A stretch of DNA of 64,000 nt. Source: Ostrinia nubilalis (taxonomy: Eukaryota > Arthropoda > Insecta > Lepidoptera > Crambidae). Under the pieces are notes generated by a model that worked only from the letters and a program-made list of their open reading frames with translations, was not told where the DNA came from and ran no database searches. The stretch spans positions 10,188,501 to 10,252,500 of the forward strand of contig NC_087098.1 of assembly GCF_963855985.1 (NCBI RefSeq), read 5' to 3'. Below are positions 11,112 through 22,824 of the stretch, piece after piece (the first letter of the stretch is position 1; each line of letters starts with the position of its first letter). Made by a program: the position numbers and the translations under genes.

Positions 11112-12139
11112 CTGAAATAATTTGTATTCGCTTTGGCTCACTAGTTGCTACTCATTATGAATAAATACAATACAAAGTGAAAGAAGTTTTGCCCACGTGT
11201 GACTGCTTTGGGACCACCAACGCTATATTAAATTGTGGACATAGCCTTTAGATATTTATCAAAACCTTTAGACCAATTTCAATTTTAATATCAGTTACAC
11301 AGTCATAAACATTCAATCAACGTTAATTATGGCGCCCCGAACCTTTATGAGAGTTTTAATGAAACAAAAATCGGTGTGTTAATCTCAATCATTTACACGC
11401 GAGCCCTAAAATCGGTATATAAACTGAGGGGATGAAATGACTTTCCAACCCCCGGCTACTAAACGGCCTGGGAATAGAACTTTGGACATTTTCGGGGAAT
11501 CCCGTGCTACAACTAATTTAAAGGATATAGGGTTTGTAAAATTCGCGCGCGCTAGAGTTGCCTTTGGCGAAAAATAGTTATTTGATCTAATTGGAGAATG
11601 TCAAAACTATTTTCTTACCATTAAAATATCTACGTCTAATTGTTAAAGAAACATAAGCTCGTAGTCTATGCTTAACTAACGAAATTAGTCTGTCCTTCGC
11701 TCAGAATCTCAGATTCTAAAAATGGCTATTCAAATTAGCCATTTATCTTTCAGCCCGTTTGAATTTGCTGACTGCGCAATTAAGTTACCAATTTATCAAT
11801 CCAAGAGATTCTGGAATTTTGAAAGTGTATTAAAATGAAGCACTTCAACGACTTGCGCTTTTGAATTATGGCCGTTTACATTTTTACTGTTACTAGTAAT
11901 TGAATCTCTTCCAATATCTGTATGGTCACGTATGGTCGGAGATGCTAAACACTAGGGCCTTATCCAGTGGTTATATGAATGATTTTTCAACGAAAATTTC
12001 AGTCACATACGAGTAGCTCAACTGCACTTTAATGTTCGGGTAATCTGTACTAAAATCTATGGCAACCCTACCGGTGACCAATCAACCCCCGCATAATTGT
12101 TGCACGGAAGAGCGGACATAGATATGGGTGTGATAACAT
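11112..12139. other. Unique DNA with a complex block near 11.3-11.45 kb
   Basis: No gene supported. At about 11320-11430 the sequence is less AT-rich, with homeodomain-like cores (GTTAATTATGG, CCTTTATGAG, TTAATCTC). A 9-bp hairpin AAATGGCTA/TAGCCATTT lies near 11.72 kb. Confidence 0.35.
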
Positions 12140-12244
12140 CATTGTTTGGTCCCGTCCCGTTACCATAGTACGGTAACGGTCCTTTTATTTGGCCGTCATA
12201 ACGGTAATGGATTCGATTTTACATTTATAATCTACCAAACAATG
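12140..12244. repeat. Small inverted-repeat element with paired CCGTTACC sites
   Basis: CATTGTTTGGT at 12140-12150 has its reverse complement at 12234-12244. Inside, CCGTTACC (12157-12164) faces GGTAACGG (12172-12179), an 8-bp stem, and ACGGTAATGG follows near 12.2 kb. This could be a tiny MITE or a cluster of Myb-like TAACGG sites. Confidence 0.45.
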
Positions 12245-12922
12245 CAATTACTGATAGTGATATACATGCTTTATAACAAAAGAGACCAGCCATTGTCATT
12301 ATAAAATCTTTGTATGAGATTTTTGCACGAGATTTTACCAAAATTATTTTTTCATCCCTTTACCGTTACCGAATAAGTAAAAATAAAATCATACACCACT
12401 AACAAAAAGCTAGAGCTAGTAAACAAATATTGATGTAGTTAGACAAATACTGATCTACCTCTCATCGCCGTATAGTTTAGTTAGAAATTAATACACTTCG
12501 CCTGTAACAATTCCAATTTCATTAAAACAGGTTAAACTTTGATGGTAAATAGATGTTTTAAGCTAATAACATTACCATTTTGTGGATTTGATTGAATCCG
12601 CAAATAGCTTCCCATGGTCTATTGTTAGTGATGTGGCGTTAAACTGTAAAATTTAAAGCTATCGATAGTTTAGTTTCATTATTTTTAATGAAAGTACCCA
12701 CTACTTTTAGTAGACTGATTTTATTTCACTTCAGTGACTTGGCTTGATAGTTCAAGAGGAATAATGTAATTAATGAACAAGAAATAATTGATAGGCTAGT
12801 TAATTTAACTATGAGCATAGCAACGTTTAAATAGAAATCAAATAGAAAAATTAACATGAAATTCTACGCTGACTAGAATTTAATGTTTGGTTTATTTAGT
12901 TGACAAACTACGAGTAGGTATG

Positions 12923-13213
12923 TTAATATTTTTCTGTTCTCGTTGACTCGGAGAATCTTTTCATTTTCTTAAAAAAATATCTCGCTCGCAATCCTAAAGG
13001 CCACAAATATCGATATCGACAAAACCATTGCACAACACTACAATAGGAAATGACATAGTGCGTGATATGCGGAAACGTATTTAATGAAACGGTAGGGGGA
13101 GCCACGTGCGTAAGGCACATCAACCTTACACTTGGGTCTCTTATGTAGTTGCAATAGAGTCTATTTTGCAAAGAAAATGTATAGTCTGATGTGATTCTGT
13201 ACGTAGGGCACAT
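12923..13213. repeat. Probable dispersed repeat remnant
   Basis: A 96-codon minus-strand frame crosses this block but lacks features of a gene. ATGTATAGTCTGATGTG near 13.17 kb resembles the right end of the 1.2-kb MITE, and the block has the mixed composition of an old transposon remnant. Class unknown. Confidence 0.3.
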
Positions 13214-13640
13214 GCATGCGTTGTGCGTGGCATTGTAATGTCTGAATGATTATGTTCGCTCCGATGCTGATTTTGTATGAGGAAGTGTATGGGACCACGA
13301 ATTACTATGCGGCAATAAAATATATTAAAACTGGAAGAAAGACGCGGAAAAATTTGTAGGCAAGGAAAAATATGGGAATACCATTCGTTGAGGCGTTCAT
13401 TATTAGAAACCTTTATTAATATTTTAAAGAATTGAGAGTTAACACGAAAATATTAGAGTTATCCAAGTTCAAAATCTCGTTTAGATGATTTGGTTTGTTA
13501 TTAGGAAATATTTTTCATAATATTATAGTAAACAAGTAATAATAATTTATTAAACAGCAATTGAATCAAAGAATACTGTATAAGTACAGTTGAAAGCACA
13601 TCAAACTATACATATAGGGTTAGCCTGTAACAATAGTAAA

Positions 13641-13669
13641 TGTGTGTGTGTAAATAAATAAATAAATAT
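13641..13669. repeat. TG and AAAT microsatellites
   Basis: A run of TG dinucleotides is followed by TAAATAAATAAATAAATA. Such runs often mark the 3' end of a LINE, but I do not recognise the upstream sequence. Confidence 0.7.
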
Positions 13670-13725
13670 ATTTTTTTGCAAAATTGCTCCTAATGCTATA
13701 AGGCCCAAAAGTTGACAACACAACC

Positions 13726-13962
13726 TTATTCCAATTGCAACAAAGACGTGTCGCGAATTTTTTGACTACTTTGGGTGTCACGAACTATTTGATGCTGACT
13801 GTACCTTTGTCTGACGTTTGTCAAATGTTTCAATTCACGCGCTCGGTGCCCGAAATTAGCAATTGTTGCAATCTGATCGAAGGAAACAGGATCCTGCTGG
13901 GCGTCAATCTCCAACCATATGGCGAAATCGCTTTCAACTGTGAGAATTACCATCGACAATAG
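13726..13962. other. Block open on both strands, unknown
   Basis: Complementary frames of 77 codons (minus) and 75 codons (plus) overlap in a block that is less AT-rich than its flanks. The minus peptide includes ESDFAIWLEIDAQQDPVSFD, which vaguely suggests a retroelement gag-like fragment. I cannot support this from the sequence alone. No splice sites stand out. Confidence 0.2.
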
Positions 13963-16523
13963 TCGACACGGCTTATTAGGGAATATAGTTACATTCAGCC
14001 AATATAGCTCCCGGTCAAACCAATAATTTAGGGCTAGGACCCCCGGAGTCTTAGATTTGCGATTGTGTTGAATTTATTGGTGGGAAGTTATTCATTTGCA
14101 CCCTATATTTTTGTTACTTACAATTAGAATATTTTAGAAATTATTACTGTTAAGCATTTGTCAAGCTACTTAAATCGAAGTTGCCTGTGTCATGTTTAGT
14201 ATTAACAGTTATGAAAGTGAACACAAATATTAATATTTCATTTTAAAGTAGATCTCAAAATACAAAATAACAATGCGTGGCTGAAAAATAGACAAAAGCG
14301 TTATGTCTTGCAACGTGAGCTCTGTGGGTCTAGACAAAGTGCAAATTATAATCGCAAACCAGTCGAAAAGTGGTCGAAAAGCCCCTTTTTTGTATGGAGT
14401 TTTGACGGATTCGATTTTCGATTCGATCAAAAAGTGCGTTTTGTCTAGGGGGGCTGATGTGTTTCTGAATGTCTAATTTATTGCTGCCGATGATGACATT
14501 AAGTCAATACAGGTTGTAAGCCAAAATTTGACAGGTAATTACTTAGTAATTATTGGCTCTAATGTCATTAATGTGATGGTCGAATACATCAAATTCGATA
14601 GTCAATATTCTCTGCTATAGAATGAGGTTATTTTAACGCAGTAATTTACTATGCGAGGCAACGCACCAATTTGATATTGAATTATCGAGGGCTATTAAGT
14701 ATACAAGGTTTGTAATCATTGACTCATTATTATCTACGAACAATGCGAGCTTGGTACTACTTATTTGAAACACATTCCGGTACAACATTATTTAGCTAAG
14801 CTTATTAAAATGTCGTGAATGCTTTTAAATTTTAGTTACCATATTAAAATTGTTGTTTTCAATTGGTGGACCATTTAAAGTTGTAACAATATTTATGCGT
14901 TGATGATAACGATTGATCGTAAAATCGTGTTTGAACAAATTTTTTAAGTATTAATTTAATAAAATACTAAACCAATAATATTTTAACCCCATAACAGTCT
15001 AAGCCCGTGAGAAATACAAACAAAGTTAATGAATAACATCCCCGTCAGCTCAATACGAAATAATGACCCGTTTGGGACGATAATAAAATATAATTCATAA
15101 AAAGACGTGGCATAAACGGTGGACTGCAACAAAATATTATACCGTAATAAATAATGGTACACCCCGAATTTAGCAGTCGCGCACGCACGCTTACACCCAA
15201 CCCTACGTTTAAACTTGACATTCAATTCATTGACATAAAAACGTTCGCGTCCAAAGCACCACTTTTATTTATTACAACCCCGCATGTGTCTCTAAAACAC
15301 AAAGAGATATTTGAGATTATTACATCTTTCCACGTTTAATTGTACACAATGGTTAACAACAATAGATTTCATTTGTTACAGTTGCACTTGAATTCTTTAC
15401 AAAGCACACCCTGTATGTAAAAGAACATTTCGTTGTGGCATTGACTTTCAATGGACGCGCTCGGCGAAATCTGAATGATAAAAACTTCGGACTAGTTGCT
15501 CACGTTGAACAAATGAAGATGTATTAATCTAGTTGGGGTTAAATTGTTATTAAAACTATGATTAATGGTTCTTGTTAATGGAGCATAGATTAAGGAGTAG
15601 ACTACACGCAACCGTGTTTAAAATTAACGTCGGTTACCCCGTGACATAGAGAAGTAGATTTATCTTCATCATAAGCACGTTAGGTCGATCGAAGGATTAA
15701 AACGATGACCGGAGAAGTCTGCATGTAATAATGATATGATAAATGGGAACTGTAGCAGGCCAAGCAAAGCAACTAATCATAGAAGGAAAAGAGAGAACAG
15801 GCAAAGGCTTTCAGAGAAGTAATTTACGTAATAAATTATAAAGTTGCGCGGAGACGAACCTAAAATTTTAACTGTAAGTTAAATACGGACCGCGGTACTT
15901 TAAGCTGAATACTTATTATGGCATCTTACATAGGTGCTAGTATTCAATAAAATGTAAAAAGTGCTTGCGTGGATTTTAGTTCTGAATTAATACATTGAGA
16001 ATAGAATTTCCGACTGAAAATTTCCCTCATTTAACTATCAGTTAAAGGAAGCCCAACAGGATAGTAGCTCTCATTTGTTACATAGCAAACACTGATGTAA
16101 ACACACGTACTAAAGACGCGTGTTTAATGAACTCATTATAATGCCTACTATACGGAATCTCATTTAACATTAAACTTCGACCGCATGACGCGCATACAAA
16201 CAAAATTTCCCGCTTTCGTCGCCTTAGGGACTGAAAATCCCTTCGATTTTCTACGATAAACAAACTTGTACTGTTAAGGCAAACACGAACGTGAGTTTTA
16301 GTACATCATAGCGGAAATTTTACGTCAAATATTCTTTTACGCTTACTTAACCGCTCTTAGAGTAATATTTTCGTGTAATCGAACAAATTTAATTTAATTC
16401 ACTTGAAAATTTGGAAACTCCAGATATGGTGTATTGACAAACAGAGCAACTTTAGGGGATAAAATTGCAAAAAGGGAAACGAGTCTATCTACACAAGAAT
16501 TTGCATAATCAATAACGGACCCA
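13963..16523. other. Unique AT-rich DNA
   Basis: No gene or recognised repeat. The short frames at 14.2, 15.0 and 16.1 kb look like chance. Confidence 0.45.
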
Positions 16524-16760
16524 ATGATGCACCCTGCGGTATTCCAGCTCGGCGACGGTCTGCGTCGACTTTTATTGGCAGTTTCGTATAGTTTACATGA
16601 GCTTAATGTGTACGGAATTGATATTAAGTATCATTTCATGCAAACCACGGCGCACAACGACGATTACCGAGATGTTATCTATGTTGTAACGCGCGCTGTA
16701 TTCAGAGTCGACTATTGAAATGGAATTAATTGCCTGAAAAAGTAGTAAAGTTTTCTTTTT

Positions 16761-17406
16761 TAGGGTTCCGTAGCCAAATGACAAAAAACGGAGTCCTTAT
16801 AGATTCGTCATGTCTGTCTGTCCGTCCGTCCGTCCGTCTGTCCGTCCGTATGTCACAGCCATTTTTTTCCGAAACTATAAGAGCTATACTGTTGAAACTT
16901 GGTAAGTAGATGTATTCTGTGAACCGCATTAAGAATTTGATGCAAAAATAAAAAAATAATAATAAATATTGGGGGCTCCCCATACTTAAAACTGAAACTC
17001 AAAAATTTTTTTTTCGTCAAACACATACGTGTGGGGTTTCTATGGATAGGTATTCAAAAATGATATCGAGGTTTCTAAAACACTTTTTTTCTAAACCGAA
17101 TAGTTTTCGTGACAGACGCTTCCAAAGTGGAAAAAAGTTGGTCCCCCCCCCTCAAACTTCTAAAATAAGAAAATGAAAAATCTAAAAAAAACATTTGATG
17201 TACATTACCTACTATAAAAACTACCAACGAAAATTGTTTTGAACGAGATCTAATAAGTAGTTTTTTTTTAATACCTCGTAAATCGTAAACCGCTTATTAC
17301 CGCGTAATCTTTCATACAAATAACTTAAATTTAAAAAAAAATCATAAATCAATGGTACGGAACTCTTTGTGCGTGAGTCCGACACGCACTTGGCCGGTTT
17401 TTTTTT
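16761..17406 (+). mobile_element. Dispersed repeat, AGGGTTCCGTAGCC...CACTTGGCCGG type, left copy
   Basis: It starts TAGGGTTCCGTAGCCAAATG, contains a CTGT/CCGT tetranucleotide run (about 16810-16850), a C-rich run and several A-rich runs. It ends ACGCACTTGGCCGG followed by T's. Near the 3' end GTGCGTG and CACGCAC form a perfect 7-bp stem around AGTCCGA. I know this as a very common lepidopteran repeat but cannot assign it firmly to a class. It has no coding capacity. An inverted copy lies at 22825-23469. Confidence 0.7.
16810..16852 (+). repeat. CTGT/CCGT microsatellite
   Basis: A run of TGTC and CGTC units that belongs to the surrounding repeat. The inverted copy has the complementary run near 23.38-23.41 kb. 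Confidence 0.8.
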
Positions 17407-18411
17407 AATTTGCGCAACAAAAGTTGAGGCGAAAACATACTCACATTAATATACTGATGATGAATACAGAACTTAAAAATCTGTCAGAATACAGATACAA
17501 ACTTTACCTTTGTTGTGTTGATAGGCTCAATTATATCTCCGCGATCTATACGTGAATCTGAAGTATTCGTAGAAAATGCACAATAAAATAAATTTCATGT
17601 TACTATTAAATATTTAGGGAAAAAACACTATAAAGTTCTAAAATAAGTACACCGTTGCGAAGTTAATTCAGCAATTTTGTTAAAATAATTAACAGCATGA
17701 ATACAAAGATACGTCTGCAGCAGACACTGCCTTAATTTATGATTGCGTTTAAATTTTGTTCGCTGCAAAACTTTATTATGCAGTTTTCTTGGCAAAAAGA
17801 AAAGGCTTTGTTAGTTTGTTTTTTTATCAAGTATCTAATTACCTATCATCTCTTTTGCATCCTTTTAATTAAGATTAGATTTTACGTAAATAACAATCTA
17901 ATAAAGGATTACACTGCTCGAAATGATAAAATGAACGCTTAGCTTTTTTCTTCCAAGGTTCAAATCTCTGACGAATTAATGTGTTTTAGCAGCAATTTTT
18001 GTGTAGGTAGGTATTTTAATTTGCAACATCTTGCAAATTATTGTGACGTTGTGACTCAAACAAGGTATCCAAAACTGCTTAACTGGTTAATATCCAAATC
18101 TGAATAAATTTCTTAAGAGATTTTATTAACGCATAGAGTTCCAACTGGAGTTTGATTTTCAGCAAACATTAAGCAGTTCACATTACTTATGCCTTAACAA
18201 AACAAAGTAAATCTACCTTTGTGTTTATGATTACATAATCACAACCTAGATAAACATGACAAACAGATGCTGTAACTAAATAGGTATTGCCAATGTAGAC
18301 ATGGGATATTGACAGCATTCAGGTATTTCAGCTAGATTAATTCCAGCTCAACGGTGCGAGTCCGTCATACTGAATGTTACATGAATGTATTATTATGCAT
18401 ATTTATGTGGG

Positions 18412-18445
18412 ACTAGGCTTTGCCCGCGGCTATGCTCGCGTGAAT
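18412..18445 (-). mobile_element. Helitron 3'-end fragment, minus strand
   Basis: Read on the minus strand, the GC-rich hairpin region GCGAGCATAGCCGCGGGCAA runs into AGCCTAGT, the CTAG-type Helitron terminus. Only the end is recognisable. Confidence 0.5.
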
Positions 18446-18751
18446 TCTGATTTGTTACAGATAGTCCATAACGCGCTTGTATCCTCTTTACAAAAACTCT
18501 CTCAATTTTTTTTACCTATTCTCCTTTCTATTTCGCCTTAGTACCCACTGTAGTTTTGGAACTAATTGAACTACAAAAATCAAACGCTGTCTGCCATCTA
18601 CCAGATTGGTCGAAGTGCACACACACCGATTGGTAGACATTTTTACAGTTTTAAACAGTCATGTCAAACCTTAATGGACATTATGATAGAGCTGATACTG
18701 ACTCATTTCACTTGCTTCATTTATTTTTAATGAAGAACAATGCAGATAATA

Positions 18752-18812
18752 TTTGACCGCAATCACACCTGATGTTAAGTGAGATGCACTCCAGGATGTA
18801 CTCTAGATGCCT
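18752..18812 (+). mobile_element. LINE 3'-end remnant
   Basis: CACACCTGATGTTAAGTGAG and the following GCACTCCAGGATGTACTC resemble the conserved 3' UTR of common lepidopteran LINEs. The fragment is short and degraded. Confidence 0.4.
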
Positions 18813-19400
18813 TTCGAAAAGGCCCGCTTTTTACACACAATGTTTTTAGGTCACACTAAGGTCACGAAACCAAACCTTTGCCAGATCAAAAACGTCTGAC
18901 ACGTAAGATCCAGTCGTGGTTCAAACTCGAACAATACCATCACGGCTCACGTACGGCCACAAATTCAAGTTAACTGACCTAATAAATTTATTGTGCCATA
19001 ACTAGCCGTATTGGTGAGTTATGTCAGGACGTAAGCCGTGCTGTTTCCACTTACTCACGGTGTCTTGTTTACTTTATTATTGCCTCAACGCCCTCTAAGA
19101 TTTTATTATTTTGACACTAGTTCATCAATCAAATTCAATGACAGATTATGTAAATAGATTTTTAATCTTATGTTTAGGATATAAAATAGTTTGTACCTAA
19201 GTATTTATTGTCCCGAAGCAGTGGTAGGGTTAATACTGGGACGTGTAAGTGCTTTTTAAAAGCCTATTTGCAAAAATAAATGAGTTTTTTTTATTGTTTA
19301 CTTATAGTACTATTATAGTAGTAGTATTATACTGTGTAAGCATCAACGTAACAATATCTCTGGTAAACCAAATTTAAAAAAAACTTCTCTACATCCAGTT

Positions 19401-21315
19401 ATAGTCCAGTCAAATTAGACATGAACCCTGCAATAATTCGCATACAGCTGAAAATTGGTACGAATGTTCGGAGCACCATTATGAATTAACTGTGAAAAGT
19501 CCCCATCGATCCGACATGTGCTAAAAAAAAATTCAAGGTCAAACTTAAAAAATACTGGTTTTTGAGATTTTCAGCCAAACGGTAAGTTTTATCACAAAAA
19601 TATGTATGACAAGGTTTAAGACTATACAATTATCTATCAAAATTGTCTATACACTTTCTCCTAAGAGTCAGCGTTTCTGAGATTCGATGATCCGAAGAGT
19701 CAAAAAACTGTTTTCTTCATAACGGTCTTACACATAAATCCAATGTGATATCGCCTCGTGCCACGACTCAGCATTGTATCATGATGTGTTGTCGACGTCG
19801 AATATAAAATGATCAACCTCAATGTCATTTGTCATCTTTAATTGTCGAAAAATGTTTGCAACTTAGACGAAGGGCTGCACCGTGAGTTTCTAAGATACGA
19901 AGTTTTCGTGTCTATTATGTTTAAGAGCTCTTATGCACACGTCACTACTCTACTTGTATCTCTATGGTCACTCTTTTAGCCCGGTCAAGTCAGAAAATCC
20001 AGGTTATAATAATTCGCATAGAGCTGAAAATTTGTCTGAATGTTAAGAACACCATCCTAAATGAAATGTCAAAAGTCCCCGACGATCCGTCATTTAAAAA
20101 AAAAGTTTTCGAAGTCCCAAGGTTTTTGCATTTTTTGGCCAAGTAGTAAACTTATCATAAAAATAGATAAGAAATAATAGTAGATCATAGAATTATCTAT
20201 TAAAATTGTCTTTACCCCTTTTTCCTAAGAGTCACCGATTATGAGGTAGAACGATTCAAAAAGTTAGTTTTAATGTTCTCGTTATATGCACATGTTTCCA
20301 CAACACCTATGAGGGTTATTTGGCGCATTTTTTTACCAGGTTTCCCCAGTAGGCCTTTTTAAAGATGTATTTGTTATCCTGTTCAATTCAAAACTATTTT
20401 AATAGAGTTGAAGTTGTGGACTTGTGGAGTAGTTAACAGAATGCGAATTCTCCAACTTTTTGCATCGTTACCACATAAACGATGACTCTTAGGAAAAAGG
20501 GGCAAAGACAATTTTAATAGATAATTTTATGATCTACTACTATTTCTTATCATTTCTTATGATAAGTTTACTGTTTGGCGGAAAAATGCATAAATCTTGG
20601 ACTTCGTAATTTTTTTTTCAAATGACGGATCGCTGGGGACTTTTGACATTTCATTAAGGATGGTGTTCTCAACAATCAAACAAATTTTCAGCTCTATGCG
20701 AATTATTATAACCTGGATTTTCTGACTTGACCGGGCTAAAAGAGTGACCATAGAGATACAAGTAGAGTAGTGACGTGTGCATAAGAGCTCTTAAACATAA
20801 TAGACACGAAAACTTCGTATCTTAGAAACTCACGGTGCAGCCCTTCGTCTAAGTTGCAAACATTTTTCGACAATTAAAGATGACAAATGACATTGAGGTT
20901 GATCATTTTATATTTGACGTCGACAACACATCATGATACAATGCTGAGTCGTGGCACGAGGCGATATCACATTGGATTTATGTGTAAGACCGTTATGAAG
21001 AAAACAGTTTTTTGACTCTTCGGATCATCGAATCTCAGAAACGCTGACTCTTAGGAGAAAGTGTATAGACAATTTTGATAGATAATTGTATAGTCTTAAA
21101 CCTTGTCATACATATTTTTGTGATAAAACTTACCGTTTGGCTGAAAATCTCAAAAACCAGTATTTTTTAAGTTTGACCTTGAATTTTTTTTTTAGCACAT
21201 GTCGGATCGATGGGGACTTTTCACAGTTAATTCATAATGGTGCTCCGAACATTCGTACCAATTTTCAGCTGTATGCGAATTATTGCAGGGTTCATGTCTA
21301 ATTTGACTGGACTAT
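19401..21315. mobile_element. Long composite foldback element
   Basis: Two arms of about 865 bp (19401-20267 and 20452-21315) are inverted copies at roughly nine in ten bases, around a 184-bp spacer. The ends read TAGTCCAGTCAAATTAGA and its reverse complement, leaving a possible TA target duplication inside the palindrome. Each arm contains two diverged versions of one unit. The outer one begins TAGTCCAGTCAAATTAGA (19402) and the inner one TAGCCCGGTCAAGTCAGA (about 19978). Both continue with AATAATTCGCATA, AGCTGAAAAT, AAAAGTCCCC and CGATCCG. The layout is A-B-B'-A'. The open frames in the arms are mirror copies of each other and look non-functional. The ends match the foldback at 34.7 kb. Confidence 0.85.
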
Positions 21316-22188
21316 TAGACTTGATTACAATACCTAATTAATTGTAAACATAAGATTACTGAGTGTACTCATTACACTTGAAAAAAATAGGGACGTAAGA
21401 AAATACAACTCGCGTAGTTAATCACCAACGGTTAGTTAACTATCTATAGTTTTGTAAATTACATTGACGTAACATTTGTAAAACAATGACCTAAATACGA
21501 TGCACGTGAACGTGTTAAATAAATTCACCAAGAAGCCAACAAACCTCTTATTTATTGCGTTGTATATGCAAATAAATGATGAAACTTTCTCAAGATAATC
21601 ACATATTTATCACAATCATGTTAAACTTTCGCAATATTGTAATAAATAACGCCGTCGTTTAAAGGAAACAGAACGGCCGTCGTTCCTCAGTCAGTTTTGA
21701 TGAAGATTTATGTGATGTATGCTAAATCACATACAACATTATTCAAACACTACCGCACTGTACTATTTTCGTACATAATAAATTTTAGGTCTGTCCCAGG
21801 GTGTCTTTCGCGTTTCATTTTTTAGGACAAGGCGCCTGTGAGTTTTGAAAATTTTGAAAATGTGGTTCTAACTCTCGGATCATGTTCCGATAAAAAACAC
21901 ACAGTTTTTTTTTTCATTAAACTCGAAATCTTCAAATCTTCATGACTTAACTTACAACTTATTTTTGAGAACTGATAATTACTGAACTACATATTTTTGC
22001 TGCATACTTTACCAATAGAGTTTTATTATTGTTTCAACTTTGTGTATCCCGTTTGGGAGAAGTGACTCTAATCTTAGATACATCAAAACTTCCTGTAATA
22101 ACGAATCTAAAGAATTGCTGGTACTCCAAATAATTTAGCAGAAATCTAAAAAATCTACACCAAATTAAATCAATCGTTTGTACCTACA
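21316..22188. other. Unique AT-rich DNA
   Basis: No gene or recognised repeat. Confidence 0.45.
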
Positions 22189-22512
22189 TCATCCTAATCT
22201 CACGTTTCCCGAAAAACAAACGTTTTGTCACCCTACACTATGTCTCTGCAACTTTTCAGTGTATGTATAGTTTCCAGATTGTAAATAGTCAATTTTCAAG
22301 ATTTTATTTTGTAATAACTAAACATGCCAGCTAAATGGGGATTTCGTAGCTATCATTTAAATCGCCTTATCTAACCACTTTTTGAATAAAAAGGCCATGT
22401 CCAAAAAATGGTCTTCATAAAACACTGAGCGTCATCCTAATCTCACGTTTCCCATAAAACAAACGTTTCGTCACCCTACACTGTCTCTGCAACTTTTCAG
22501 TGTACAGTTTCC
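22189..22512 (+). repeat. Pair of 80-bp direct repeats, 243 bp apart
   Basis: TCATCCTAATCTCACGTTTC starts at 22189 and again at 22432. Both copies continue through AACAAACGTTT, GTCACCCTACACT and CTCTGCAACTTTTCAGTGTA. Small indels separate the copies. This suggests an old tandem duplication or two copies of a short repeat. Confidence 0.8.
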
Positions 22513-22824
22513 GAACGTCGTTGACAGCACGATATTTTCGGCAACTAACTAGCTGAAAGAATAACAGTTATGTCCATCAAAAGTATACGAAGTTTAAAGT
22601 TTCGACGGAGAAAATAGATCTCGAATTTATAGTTTTTGAGAGCTGCAGCTTTTGAGAAAGAAATGCGTTACGAAATTTGCCTTCATTTGAAATTGAAAGA
22701 ATTTTCACCAGATATTTGCTGATCTTCAGTCTTTAAAACAATTAAGTACCTATTTGTAAAAAAACTACTGTCAATGGTGTGTAATTGGACACGTTCAAAA
22801 ATTTTGACAGTAAAAACTTTATAA

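Larger units (their letters stand above)
17407..19400. other. Spacer between nested repeats, with two remnants
   Basis: Mostly unique AT-rich DNA. It holds a minus-strand Helitron 3' end at 18.41 kb and a LINE-like 3' remnant at 18.75 kb, both listed separately. The 67-codon frame at 17739-17942 is AT-rich and looks like chance. Confidence 0.4.

Noticed and set aside
13726..13959. Retroelement gag-like peptide on the minus strand
   Set aside because: The resemblance is only a general impression. No zinc knuckle, protease or neighbouring pol sequence supports it.
16726..16983. 85-codon minus ORF with repeated Arg/Thr/Asp
   Set aside because: It translates the CTGT/CCGT run of a dispersed repeat.
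19964..20751. Matching MVTLLARSSQ... ORFs on both strands
   Set aside because: Also mirror copies in foldback arms, diverging into unrelated C-termini.
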